A stretch of 24,651 bases of DNA. Source: an uncultured Collinsella sp. GTDB taxonomy: Bacteria > Actinomycetota > Coriobacteriia > Coriobacteriales > Coriobacteriaceae. Made by a program: the position numbers and the translations under genes. This document shows positions 7,662 through 15,140 of this stretch, piece after piece. The notes under the pieces are model-generated. The model was given only the letters and a program-made list of their open reading frames with translations, was not told the DNA's origin and ran no database searches. How positions within the stretch are numbered: the stretch's first letter is position 1; every line of letters starts with the position of its first letter. Location of the stretch: positions 1 to 24,651 of the forward strand of contig CATZMG010000029.1 of NCBI GenBank assembly GCA_958421655.1, given 5' to 3'.

Positions 7662-10385
7662 CTACTTCTTCTTTTTGCTTGGCATCGAGACTTTGATGCC
7701 TTGGGCGGACTTGGTCACACGAGAGCGCTTAGCTCCGGTACTCTTCTTTTTCTTGGGCTGGGCCTGGCCCACGCCCTCGAGTGCGCGGGCCTCGGCCTCG
7801 CGAGCGGTGCGATCTTCGCGGCGCTGCGCCATGTCGGCGGCGACGCGCTTGGCAAAACGCTCGGCCGTCGAACCCGTCGAGCTCACCTTGCCGCCACCGC
7901 GACCCAGGCGGACGTGCACACCGCGGCCAAAACCAGTTGCGGCATGACGACGACGCGGCTTGAGCGAATCCATCATCGTGGCGAGCTTAAAGAACACCGA
8001 GCAGGTAAAGACCACGATGACAGCCAAGATAACCATCTGGCCCATCGACAGGTTGGCAATAGAAAGCAGCCCCGGGAATCCGATAACGCCCACCAGGATG
8101 CCGGCGACTACAAACACAAAGAGCACCACACGTAAGGGTGTGAGCGGCTGCGAGATGCGCCAGATCAGGCTGACGCTCGCCGCGCACGACGTAAGCAGGC
8201 ACATCGTAGACAGCGTGAGCTGGCTAAAGCCAAACACGCGCGCCACAAAGATATCGAGCGCCGCAGCCAAAATGACCGCAATCGACGCCGGCAGTGCCCG
8301 CTTGAGCACGTTCGTCAGGAACGACCCCTTCACGCGAGCATTGTTGGGCTCCAGGCCCAACACAAAGCCCGGCGCGCCGATGCAGAAGAAGTTAATGAGC
8401 GTCATCTGAATTGGCTCGAAGGGGTACGGCGGCAGCGCGATGCACAGCGCCGCCAGGCCCATCGAGAACAGCGTCTTGGTCAGGAACAGCGAGGCCGAAC
8501 GCTGCAGGTTGTTGATGGAGCGACGGCCCTCGGCCACCACGGCGGGCATCGAGGCAAAGTCGTTGTCGACGAGTACAATCTCGGCCACATTACGCGCGGC
8601 ATCGGAGCCGGCCGCCATGGCGACGGAGCAGTCGGCTTCCTTGAGCGCCAGCACATCGTTGACGCCGTCGCCCGTCATGGCCACGGTGTGCTCGCGGCGC
8701 TTGAGCGCCTGCACGAGCTCGCGCTTCTGCTGCGGGGTCACACGACCAAAGACATGGTAGCGGTCCACTGCGGCATCGAGCTTGGCAGGCGTATCGAGCG
8801 TCGTGGCGTCCACATAAGCGTCCGCCCCCGGCACGCCCACCACGCGCGCGATCGACGACACCGTACGCGGGTCGTCGCCACTGATCACGTTGAGGGTCAC
8901 ACCCTGCTCGTTAAAGTAGCCGATGGTCTCGGCCGCCGAGGTACGAATCTCGTCGCGGATGGTCACAAAGCCCACGGGCTCGGCCTCGCCCACCATATCG
9001 CCATCGGGTGTAAAGCCGTCCACGCGCGCCACCACGAGCACGCGGCAGGTATCGGCAAGCTCGGCGACACGGTTCTCGACCTGCGAAAACACACGCTCCG
9101 AAAGCACAAACTGCGCGGCGCCCATCACATAGGAGCCCTGCGCAAACGAAGCGCCACTCCATTTTTTAGACGACGAGAACGGAATGACCGACAGCGGCTC
9201 AGACACCTCGACCGGGCGATCGGCGTAATAGTTGAGCAGCGCCTGGCAGGTCTCGTTGGCATCGGCCGAAGTCGCACGTGCCACGTTAGCCAGCGCAAAA
9301 TCGAGCACTGTGGTATCGACGGGAACAGCCGCCTCGTCCGAGTCCACGCCAAAGCCAACACCCTCAACAGGCAGCGGGTAGGTGCCCTCGACCTCCATGC
9401 GGCCCGACGTGATGGTGCCCGTCTTGTCCAGGCACAGTACATCGACGCGAGCGAGCGTCTCGATGCAGTAGAGCTGCTGCGCCAGCACCTTGCGGCGGGC
9501 CAGGCGCACCGTGGCGATGGCGAGCACCGACGAGGTCAGCAGCACCAGGCCTTGCGGGATCATGCCCAGCAGGGCGCCCACCGTGGACAGCAGCGCCGAC
9601 GAAGGCACATGACCAGCCAACAGCTCGGAGAAGCACCACGAAAGCGCGCTATCGCCCGGGGTTCCCGCTGCATCCCACAGCTCGCTCACGCTCGAGGCAA
9701 ACAACGCCAAACCGAGCGGGATCATGATGATGCTCGCAAAGCGCACGATGGCGTTCAGCGCGTTCATGATCTCGGAATTGACCTTTTTGACGTACTTGGC
9801 CTCGTTATTAATTTTGGCCACGTAGTTGTCGGCGCCGACATGGATCACGCGGGCGCGCAGCAGGCCCGAGTCGATAAAGCTGCCGCTCATGAGCTCGGAA
9901 CCGGGCTGCTTCTTAATAAGGTCGCTCTCGCCCGTCAGCAGGCTCTCGTTCACGAGCGCCTCGCCGGAAACCACCACGGCGTCAGCGGGAATCTGGTCGC
10001 CGCGCCCCAGGCGGATGATGTCGTCGAGCACGATCTGGTCCAAGTCGAGCTCCACCTCGGCACCGTCGCGCACCGCGATGGCCTTCTTAGAGGTCAGCAG
10101 CGTGAGCTTATCGACCATCTTCTTGGACCGCATGGACTGGATGACGCCAATAGCGGTATTGAGGAACACCACAAACAGGAACGTCAGGTTCTTAAACGAA
10201 CCGGTCAAAATGACCAGGAACGCCAAGATCACGTTGATCAAATTGAACAGCGTGCAGAGGTTCTCGATGATGAGCTCTTTGACCGACTTGGTCTTGAGCT
10301 CCATGTTGCGGTTGATCTTACCGGCGGCGATGCGCTCCTCGACCTCGGCGGTCGAGAGTCCGCGCTCGATATCCGTTGCTGCCAT
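7662..10385 (-). CDS. ctpE: CtpE-like cation-transporting P-type ATPase
   Basis: HAD-superfamily P-type ATPase pumping a cation across the membrane; closest in pattern to actinobacterial CtpE (linked to calcium in Mycobacterium), though the ion is not proven here. Numbered from the ATG at 10385 (907 residues): T-G-E-S at 151-154, M4 loop I-P-Q-G-L at 276-280, phosphorylation site D-K-T-G-T at 320-324, hinge T-G-D-G-V-N-D at 571-577, then a C-terminal group of membrane helices to about 800. Unusual points are Gln where most relatives have Glu in the M4 P-E-G-L motif, and a roughly 100-residue strongly basic cytoplasmic tail ending in Lys runs. A GTG at 10400 adds five residues but lacks a ribosome site; the ATG at 10385 has GGGA six bases upstream. 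The symbol is by similarity only. Confidence 0.88.
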   Translation of the reverse strand: MAATDIERGLSTAEVEERIAAGKINRNMELKTKSVKELIIENLCTLFNLINVILAFLVILTGSFKNLTFLFVVFLNTAIGVIQSMRSKKMVDKLTLLTSKKAIAVRDGAEVELDLDQIVLDDIIRLGRGDQIPADAVVVSGEALVNESLLTGESDLIKKQPGSELMSGSFIDSGLLRARVIHVGADNYVAKINNEAKYVKKVNSEIMNALNAIVRFASIIMIPLGLALFASSVSELWDAAGTPGDSALSWCFSELLAGHVPSSALLSTVGALLGMIPQGLVLLTSSVLAIATVRLARRKVLAQQLYCIETLARVDVLCLDKTGTITSGRMEVEGTYPLPVEGVGFGVDSDEAAVPVDTTVLDFALANVARATSADANETCQALLNYYADRPVEVSEPLSVIPFSSSKKWSGASFAQGSYVMGAAQFVLSERVFSQVENRVAELADTCRVLVVARVDGFTPDGDMVGEAEPVGFVTIRDEIRTSAAETIGYFNEQGVTLNVISGDDPRTVSSIARVVGVPGADAYVDATTLDTPAKLDAAVDRYHVFGRVTPQQKRELVQALKRREHTVAMTGDGVNDVLALKEADCSVAMAAGSDAARNVAEIVLVDNDFASMPAVVAEGRRSINNLQRSASLFLTKTLFSMGLAALCIALPPYPFEPIQMTLINFFCIGAPGFVLGLEPNNARVKGSFLTNVLKRALPASIAVILAAALDIFVARVFGFSQLTLSTMCLLTSCAASVSLIWRISQPLTPLRVVLFVFVVAGILVGVIGFPGLLSIANLSMGQMVILAVIVVFTCSVFFKLATMMDSLKPRRRHAATGFGRGVHVRLGRGGGKVSSTGSTAERFAKRVAADMAQRREDRTAREAEARALEGVGQAQPKKKKSTGAKRSRVTKSAQGIKVSMPSKKKK

Positions 10386-10413
10386 ACCACGTCCCATCAC
10401 GTCGCGTCGGTAT

Positions 10414-10450
10414 AAGAAAAACCGTCCGGACCATGCGAGGTTCGGACGGT
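10414..10450 (-). terminator. Intrinsic terminator after tRNA-Arg(CCG)
   Basis: Read on the minus strand, ACCGTCCG pairs with CGGACGGT (10443-10450 with 10421-10428), an inner ACC/GGT adds three pairs around a TCGCAT loop, and a T-rich run follows. It ends the tRNA transcript about 30 bases before the ctpE start. Confidence 0.88.
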
Positions 10451-10461
10451 CTTACGTTCGA

Positions 10462-10538
10462 TGGTGCCCCATGTTGGATTCGAACCAACGGCCTTCTGCT
10501 CCGGAGGCAGACGCTCTAATCCCCTGAGCTAATAGGGC
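10462..10538 (-). tRNA. tRNA-Arg, anticodon CCG
   Basis: A 77-base cloverleaf with encoded CCA. The acceptor GCCCTAT pairs with ATGGGGC (one T-G wobble), the D stem is GCTC/GAGC, the anticodon stem is TCTGC/GCAGA with loop CTCCGGA, so the anticodon is CCG (reads CGG), and the T arm is GTTGG-TTCGAAT-CCAAC. It has its own promoter upstream and terminator downstream. Confidence 0.97.
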
Positions 10539-10549
10539 CAACGTTTGGC

Positions 10550-10579
10550 ATTATACCCAAGTGCACCACGGGCTATCAA
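10550..10579 (-). promoter_or_regulatory. Strong promoter of tRNA-Arg(CCG)
   Basis: On the minus strand, TTGATA (10574-10579), an 18-base spacer and a consensus TATAAT (10550-10555), with an A/T-rich stretch upstream of the -35 like an UP element. The expected start is a few bases before the tRNA 5' end. Confidence 0.75.
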
Positions 10580-10631
10580 AATAAAAGAAAAAGCTTTGCA
10601 ATTCCGAGGAAGACGCGGCGCAACGGCCCAC

Positions 10632-10661
10632 TTTAGAAGGCAAAAGCGAGTCAGATAGTAT
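10632..10661 (+). promoter_or_regulatory. Putative aro operon promoter
   Basis: TTTAGA (10632-10637) and TAGTAT (10656-10661) are spaced by 18 bases; an overlapping TATAAA starts at 10659. A start near 10668-10670 would place the ATG of the short leader ORF at or next to the 5' end of the mRNA. The hexamers are weak matches. Confidence 0.35.
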
Positions 10662-10669
10662 AAACTCTC

Positions 10670-10732
10670 ATGCACCATATATACACGGCTCGCGATGCGG
10701 GCCGTTTTTGCAAAAGTTATCCATCGAGGTGA
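10670..10732 (+). CDS. Possible 20-residue leader peptide of the aro operon
   Basis: A 20-codon ORF with ATG at 10670 and TGA at 10730-10732. It contains Tyr at codon 5, Phe at codon 13 and Tyr at codon 17, plus two His. Codons 6-12 lie inside the terminator-like hairpin at 10685-10709, and the TGA falls within the GAGGTGAGAGG ribosome site of aroF, which would allow translational coupling. No Shine-Dalgarno site precedes it, so it would have to be leaderless or weakly translated. Aromatic codons are only mildly enriched, so it could be chance. Confidence 0.35.
   Translation: MHHIYTARDAGRFCKSYPSR
10685..10709 (+). terminator. Terminator-like hairpin in the aro leader (possible attenuator)
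   Basis: ACGGCTCGC (10685-10693) pairs with GCGGGCCGT (10697-10705), nine pairs with one T-G wobble, and the T-run 10705-10709 follows directly. It sits 33 bases before aroF on the same strand with no other gene to terminate upstream, which suggests attenuation rather than simple termination. Confidence 0.65.
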
Positions 10733-10742
10733 GAGGCACACC

Positions 10743-11765
10743 ATGATTGCAATTTTAAAGCAGAGCGCCAGCGACGAGGCCGTCGGCCATATCGTCAGCT
10801 GGATTGAGAAAAAAGGCCTGAAGACCGACGTCTCGCGCGGCGAGAACGAGACGATCATCGGCCTGGTGGGCGATACGACCAAGATCGACCCGTTCCTGCT
10901 CGAGTCCATGGATGTCGTCGAGCGCGTGCAGCGCGTCTCGGAGCCGTTCAAGCGCGCCAACCGCAAGTTCCACCCCGAGGACTCCGTCATCGACTGCGGC
11001 CACGGCGTCAAGATCGGCGGCGACCAGTTCCAAGTCATCGCCGGCCCCTGCTCCGTCGAGGGCGAGAACCTCATTCGCATCGCACGCCGCGTAAAGGCCG
11101 CCGGTGCCACGATGCTGCGCGGCGGTGCCTACAAGCCCCGCACCTCCCCCTACGCCTACCAGGGCATGGGCCCCGCCGGCCTCGACCTGCTGTGCGAGGC
11201 GTCTGCCGAGCTCGACATGCCGATCGTCACCGAGATCATGGACCCGCGCGACGTGCAGGTCTTCCTTGACAAGAAGATTGACGTCATGCAGATCGGCGCC
11301 CGCAACGCCCAGAACTTCCCCCTGCTCAAGGAGGTCGGCAAGACCCAGACCCCGATTCTGCTCAAGCGCGGCATGTCCGGCACGATCGACGAGCTGCTTA
11401 TGGCAGCCGAGTACATCATGAGCGAGGGCAACGACAACGTCATCCTGTGCGAGCGCGGTATCCGCACCTTCGAGACCCGCACCCGCAACACCTTCGACCT
11501 TAACGCCGTGCCGGTGCTGCACCACCTGTCGCACCTGCCCGTCGTCGCCGACCCCAGCCACGCCACCGGCTACACCCGCTACGTCGAGCCCATGGCGCTC
11601 GCCGCGACCGCCTGCGGTGCCAACGGCCTGGAGATCGAGGTCCACGACGAGCCGAGCCGCGCCTGGTCCGACGGCGCCCAGGCCCTCACCCCCGATCAGT
11701 TCGACGATACCATGCGCCGCATCCGAGCCATCCGCGAGGTTGTCTGCCAAGAGACCATGGAGTAG
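10743..11765 (+). CDS. aroF: 3-deoxy-7-phosphoheptulonate synthase (DAHP synthase, type I beta)
   Basis: Condenses phosphoenolpyruvate with erythrose-4-phosphate, the committed step into the shikimate pathway. It is 340 residues. A small N-terminal ferredoxin-like regulatory domain (about 1-75) precedes the TIM-barrel core, with G-P-C-S-V-E at 101-106 (metal-binding Cys 103), K-P-R-T-S-P-Y at 131-137 and D-P-S-H-A-T-G at 270-276. This N-domain plus barrel is the type I beta form, in which the N-domain usually carries aromatic feedback inhibition. The ATG at 10743 follows a GAGGTGAGAGG ribosome site. An ATG at 10695 in frame lies inside the leader hairpin and is rejected. It is the first enzyme gene of the operon, with tyrA three bases downstream. 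Confidence 0.96.
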   Translation: MIAILKQSASDEAVGHIVSWIEKKGLKTDVSRGENETIIGLVGDTTKIDPFLLESMDVVERVQRVSEPFKRANRKFHPEDSVIDCGHGVKIGGDQFQVIAGPCSVEGENLIRIARRVKAAGATMLRGGAYKPRTSPYAYQGMGPAGLDLLCEASAELDMPIVTEIMDPRDVQVFLDKKIDVMQIGARNAQNFPLLKEVGKTQTPILLKRGMSGTIDELLMAAEYIMSEGNDNVILCERGIRTFETRTRNTFDLNAVPVLHHLSHLPVVADPSHATGYTRYVEPMALAATACGANGLEIEVHDEPSRAWSDGAQALTPDQFDDTMRRIRAIREVVCQETME

Positions 11766-11768
11766 CCC

Positions 11769-12683
11769 ATGGGTACGGTGAGAAACGCGCGCGTTAACCA
11801 GGGCGGCCCCAAGTGCGCCGGCATCGTCGGCCTTGGCCTCATCGGCGGTAGCTTTGCCCGCGGCTATGCACAGGCGGGCGTCCGCGTGCTGGCCTGGGAC
11901 CCCGATGACGATGTCATGACGGCCGCCAGCATGGGCACTGTCGCCGGAGAGCTCAACGACAAGACACTCGGCGAATGCGACATCATCGTCCTGGCTTGCT
12001 ACCCCGAGGCATGCATCGAGTGGCTCGAGACGCACGCCAAGGCGCTCGCCGACGCCACCGACACCGACGCCATCATGGGCCCCGTGGTGATCGACACGGT
12101 GGGCGTCAAGGGCATCGTGTGCGAACGTGCCTTTGAGCTTGCCCGCGAGCACGGCTTTTACTTTGTGGGCGCGCACCCCATGGCGGGCACCCAGTTCTCG
12201 GGCTACGCTAACTCTCGTGCCGACCTGTTCCAGGGCGCGCCACTCGTGCTCGTGCCGCCCGCGGTGGACGATGCGCTCAAGCTGGAGCTTTTGGGCCAGG
12301 TGCGCGAGATGGTGCGCCCCTTGGGCTTTGGCAAGTTCAGCGTGACCAGCGCCGCCGAGCACGACCGCGTCATCGCCTTCACGAGCCAGCTTGCGCACGT
12401 GGTATCCAACGCCTACGTCAAAAGCCCCACCGCCCAGGTCCACCACGGCTTTTCGGCCGGTAGCTACCGCGATCTCACCCGCGTGGCGCACCTCAACCCG
12501 CAAATGTGGTCCGAGCTCATGATCGACGACGCCGACGCGCTCGCCTTCGAGATCGACCATCTGATCGAGTCGCTTGGCGCCTACAGCCGTGCGCTCAAGA
12601 ACCGCGACCAGCGCTATCTGGAGAATCTCCTTGCCGAGGGCGACCGCATTAAGCGCGCACTCGACGACGAAGCCTCCCACTAG
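11769..12683 (+). CDS. tyrA: Prephenate dehydrogenase
   Basis: NAD(P)-dependent oxidative decarboxylation of prephenate to 4-hydroxyphenylpyruvate, the tyrosine branch. It is 304 residues. The Rossmann motif G-L-G-L-I-G-G-S lies at 21-28, H-P-M-A-G at 136-140, and a helix with the family's E-H-D segment and S-Q-L-A-H-V near 200-215. No C-terminal ACT domain is present, so feedback control by tyrosine through ACT is not expected. The ATG at 11769 has GGAG six bases upstream, overlapping the aroF end. An NADP-using arogenate-type specificity cannot be excluded from sequence alone. Confidence 0.93.
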   Translation: MGTVRNARVNQGGPKCAGIVGLGLIGGSFARGYAQAGVRVLAWDPDDDVMTAASMGTVAGELNDKTLGECDIIVLACYPEACIEWLETHAKALADATDTDAIMGPVVIDTVGVKGIVCERAFELAREHGFYFVGAHPMAGTQFSGYANSRADLFQGAPLVLVPPAVDDALKLELLGQVREMVRPLGFGKFSVTSAAEHDRVIAFTSQLAHVVSNAYVKSPTAQVHHGFSAGSYRDLTRVAHLNPQMWSELMIDDADALAFEIDHLIESLGAYSRALKNRDQRYLENLLAEGDRIKRALDDEASH

Positions 12684-12719
12684 ACCACCTATCACGCCAG
12701 GTCGAAAGGACCGAAGCTT

Positions 12720-13826
12720 ATGGCGATTACCATCGATATCGACACCGCACGCCCCTACCAGGTGCATGTTGGCACGTTTTTGCTGGAGCAGGCGGGACCG
12801 CTCGTGCGCGCCACTGCCGGCGGCACCAAGGCCGTCATCGTGACGGACACCAACGTAGGCCCGCTCTACCAGATGCCCGTTAAGCAGAGCCTGGAGGCAT
12901 CAGGCTACGAGGTGAGCATCTGCACCTTCGAGGCCGGCGAGGCCCATAAGCGCGCCGAAACCTATGTTGCCATTTTGGAGTTTGTGGCCGAGCACGAGCT
13001 TTCGCGCTCCGACGTGATCGTGGCACTCGGGGGCGGCGTCGTGGGCGATGTGGCGGGCTTTGTGGCCGCGACCTACATGCGCGGCTGCAAGTTTGTGCAG
13101 ATCCCGACGAGCCTGCTCGCCATGGTGGATTCGTCGGTGGGCGGCAAGACCGCCATCGACCTGGCTGCCGGCAAGAACTTGGCCGGCGCCTTTTGGCAGC
13201 CGAGCGTGGTTATCGCCGACGTGGGGTGCCTGGCCACCCTCACGCCCGAGCAGTTCGCCGACGGCTGCGGCGAGGTCGTCAAGCACGCCGTGATCGCCGA
13301 CCCGGAGCTTTTCGCCGAGCTGGAGAAGACCCCGCTCACGCTGGAGCTGCTCAACCGCGATGTGGCCCGCGTAGCACTCATCATCGCCCGCAACATCGAC
13401 ATCAAGCGCGCCGTGGTCGTCGCCGACGAGCACGAAACCAACCAGCGCAAGCTGCTCAACTTTGGACACAGCGCCGGACACGCCGTCGAGGCCTGCGAGC
13501 ACTTTGAGCTCGGACACGGCAACTGCGTGTCGATCGGCATGGGCATCATCACGCGCGCCGCGGCCCTACACGGCGTCTGCGATGCCGAGCTGCCCGGTCG
13601 TATTGAGGAACTCTGCGCCCGCCATGGCCTCAAGACCCACTGCGACCTAGATGCCGATGCCATCTTTGCCGAGGCGCTCCACGACAAGAAGCGCGCGGGC
13701 GACACCATCGACCTGGTGATTCCGCACGACATTGGCCGCTGCAGCATCGACCGCACGCCGCTTTCCACTTTCCACGAACTCATTGCCGAAGGCCTCGGCC
13801 AGAAGGGAGACGCATCCGCATGCTAG
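12720..13826 (+). CDS. aroB: 3-dehydroquinate synthase
   Basis: Converts DAHP to 3-dehydroquinate, NAD- and metal-dependent. It is 368 residues, full length. The nucleotide loop G-G-G-V-V-G-D is at 104-110 and D-S-S-V-G-G-K-T at 137-144; the metal ligands are expected in C-G-E-V-V-K-H, F-G-H-S-A-G-H-A-V-E and L-G-H-G-N-C, all intact. The ATG at 12720 has AAAGGA about nine bases upstream. The 3' end overlaps aroA by seven bases, implying translational coupling. Confidence 0.97.
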   Translation: MAITIDIDTARPYQVHVGTFLLEQAGPLVRATAGGTKAVIVTDTNVGPLYQMPVKQSLEASGYEVSICTFEAGEAHKRAETYVAILEFVAEHELSRSDVIVALGGGVVGDVAGFVAATYMRGCKFVQIPTSLLAMVDSSVGGKTAIDLAAGKNLAGAFWQPSVVIADVGCLATLTPEQFADGCGEVVKHAVIADPELFAELEKTPLTLELLNRDVARVALIIARNIDIKRAVVVADEHETNQRKLLNFGHSAGHAVEACEHFELGHGNCVSIGMGIITRAAALHGVCDAELPGRIEELCARHGLKTHCDLDADAIFAEALHDKKRAGDTIDLVIPHDIGRCSIDRTPLSTFHELIAEGLGQKGDASAC

Positions 13827-15139
13827 CCCGCATCACCCCGTCCCCGCTCAAGGGCACCGTTCCCGCCATCGCGTCCAAGTCGATGGCGCATCGCCTGATC
13901 ATCTGCGCCGCGCTTGCCAACGGCGAGACGCACGTTACCTGCAACACTACCTGCGCCGACATCGAGGCCACGGTGCGTTGCCTCACGGCGCTCGGCGCCC
14001 GCATCGAGACCGTCGAGGACGGCTTCCAGGTCCACCCCACCATGAAGAGTGTTGAGTTTGGCCTGCTCAAGGCCCTTGCCGGCGGCACGCTTGACTGTGG
14101 CGAAAGCGGCTCCACGCTCCGCTTTATGTTGCCCGTCGCCTGCGCGCTGGGCGCAGAAGCAACTTTTGTGGGTCAGGGACGCTTGGGCGCCCGCCCGCTC
14201 TCTCCGCTCTCGGACGAGATCATCGCCGCAGGTTGCGACCTGCAGGGCCTGGGCGGTTTTCCGCTCAAGACGAGCGGACGCATGCGCCCGGGCACCTTTG
14301 TGCTGCCGGGCAATGTGAGCTCGCAGTACATCTCGGGCCTGCTGTTGGCGGCCCCGCTGCTGTCCCAGCCCTCCTGCGTGCAGGTGACCGGACTCATCGA
14401 GAGCCGCCCCTACATCAACCTCACGATCCAGGCCATGAAGGCCTTCGGCGTCGAGGTCAACGTCGAGCGTATCCCCGCCAAGAATGGCAAGCCCGAGGTC
14501 ACAAACTTCCGCGTAAACAGCGGCTCGTACCGCACGCCCGGCAGCGTGGCCGTCGAGGGCGATTGGTCCAATGCGGCCTTTTGGCTGTGCGCCGGCGCTA
14601 TCGGCTCCGACCCCATCACCGTGGAAGGCGTATCGCTGAGCTCCGCGCAGGGCGACCGCAACGTGCTCGCCGCACTTTCGCGCTTTGGTGCCCGCATCGT
14701 GCGCTCCACCAACGCCGCCACCGTGCAGTCCGACAAGCTCGCCGGCTTCGAGATGAGCGCCCACGACATTCCCGACCTGGTGCCCGTTATCTCTGCCGTG
14801 GCATCGCTAGCGCAGGGCCGCACGTTCATCCGCGACTGCGCCCGCCTGCGCATCAAAGAATCCGATCGTTTGGTCACCACTACCCGTGAGCTCACCGCGC
14901 TGGGCGCGCAGGTGCGCATTGCCGGCGACGACCTCATCATCAAGGGTGTCGATGCCTTTACCGGCGGCGAGGTCGATTCGCACAACGACCATCGTATCGC
15001 CATGATGGCCGCTATCGCCGCGAGTCGCGCCACCGGCGAGGTCGTCATCCACGGTGCCGAGGCTGTCAACAAGTCCTATCCCGATTTCTTCGACCACTAC
15101 CGCCTGCTGGGCGGCAAGGTCACGCTCGAGGAGGAATAA
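13820..15139 (+). CDS. aroA: 3-phosphoshikimate 1-carboxyvinyltransferase (EPSP synthase)
   Basis: Transfers enolpyruvyl from PEP to shikimate-3-phosphate. It is 439 residues with two inside-out alpha/beta domains. The N-terminal S-K-S-M-A-H-R (19-25) is the substrate-binding Lys loop. The loop that is N-A-G-T-A-M-R in E. coli reads E-S-G-S-T-L-R here (95-101), a Firmicutes-like variant that keeps the glycine known to matter for glyphosate binding. R-I-K-E-S-D-R and N-D-H-R-I-A-M are present near the C-terminus. The ATG overlaps the aroB stop; aroC starts one base after the stop. Glyphosate response cannot be predicted safely from this loop alone. Confidence 0.96.
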   Translation: MLARITPSPLKGTVPAIASKSMAHRLIICAALANGETHVTCNTTCADIEATVRCLTALGARIETVEDGFQVHPTMKSVEFGLLKALAGGTLDCGESGSTLRFMLPVACALGAEATFVGQGRLGARPLSPLSDEIIAAGCDLQGLGGFPLKTSGRMRPGTFVLPGNVSSQYISGLLLAAPLLSQPSCVQVTGLIESRPYINLTIQAMKAFGVEVNVERIPAKNGKPEVTNFRVNSGSYRTPGSVAVEGDWSNAAFWLCAGAIGSDPITVEGVSLSSAQGDRNVLAALSRFGARIVRSTNAATVQSDKLAGFEMSAHDIPDLVPVISAVASLAQGRTFIRDCARLRIKESDRLVTTTRELTALGAQVRIAGDDLIIKGVDAFTGGEVDSHNDHRIAMMAAIAASRATGEVVIHGAEAVNKSYPDFFDHYRLLGGKVTLEEE

Positions 15140-15140
15140 T

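Noticed and set aside
8688..10415. 575-codon open frame antisense to the P-type ATPase
   Set aside because: Arg/His-rich shadow of a clearly conserved gene, with no ribosome site or recognisable domain.
10695..10742. Upstream ATG start for DAHP synthase
   Set aside because: It lies inside the leader hairpin with no ribosome site, whereas 10743 has a strong one and gives the normal N-terminal domain.
10755..12767. 670-codon open frame antisense to aroF/tyrA
   Set aside because: High-G+C genes leave long open frames on the opposite strand. The sense genes have full family motifs, and the antisense protein shows only Gly/Ala/Val/His-rich low-information sequence.
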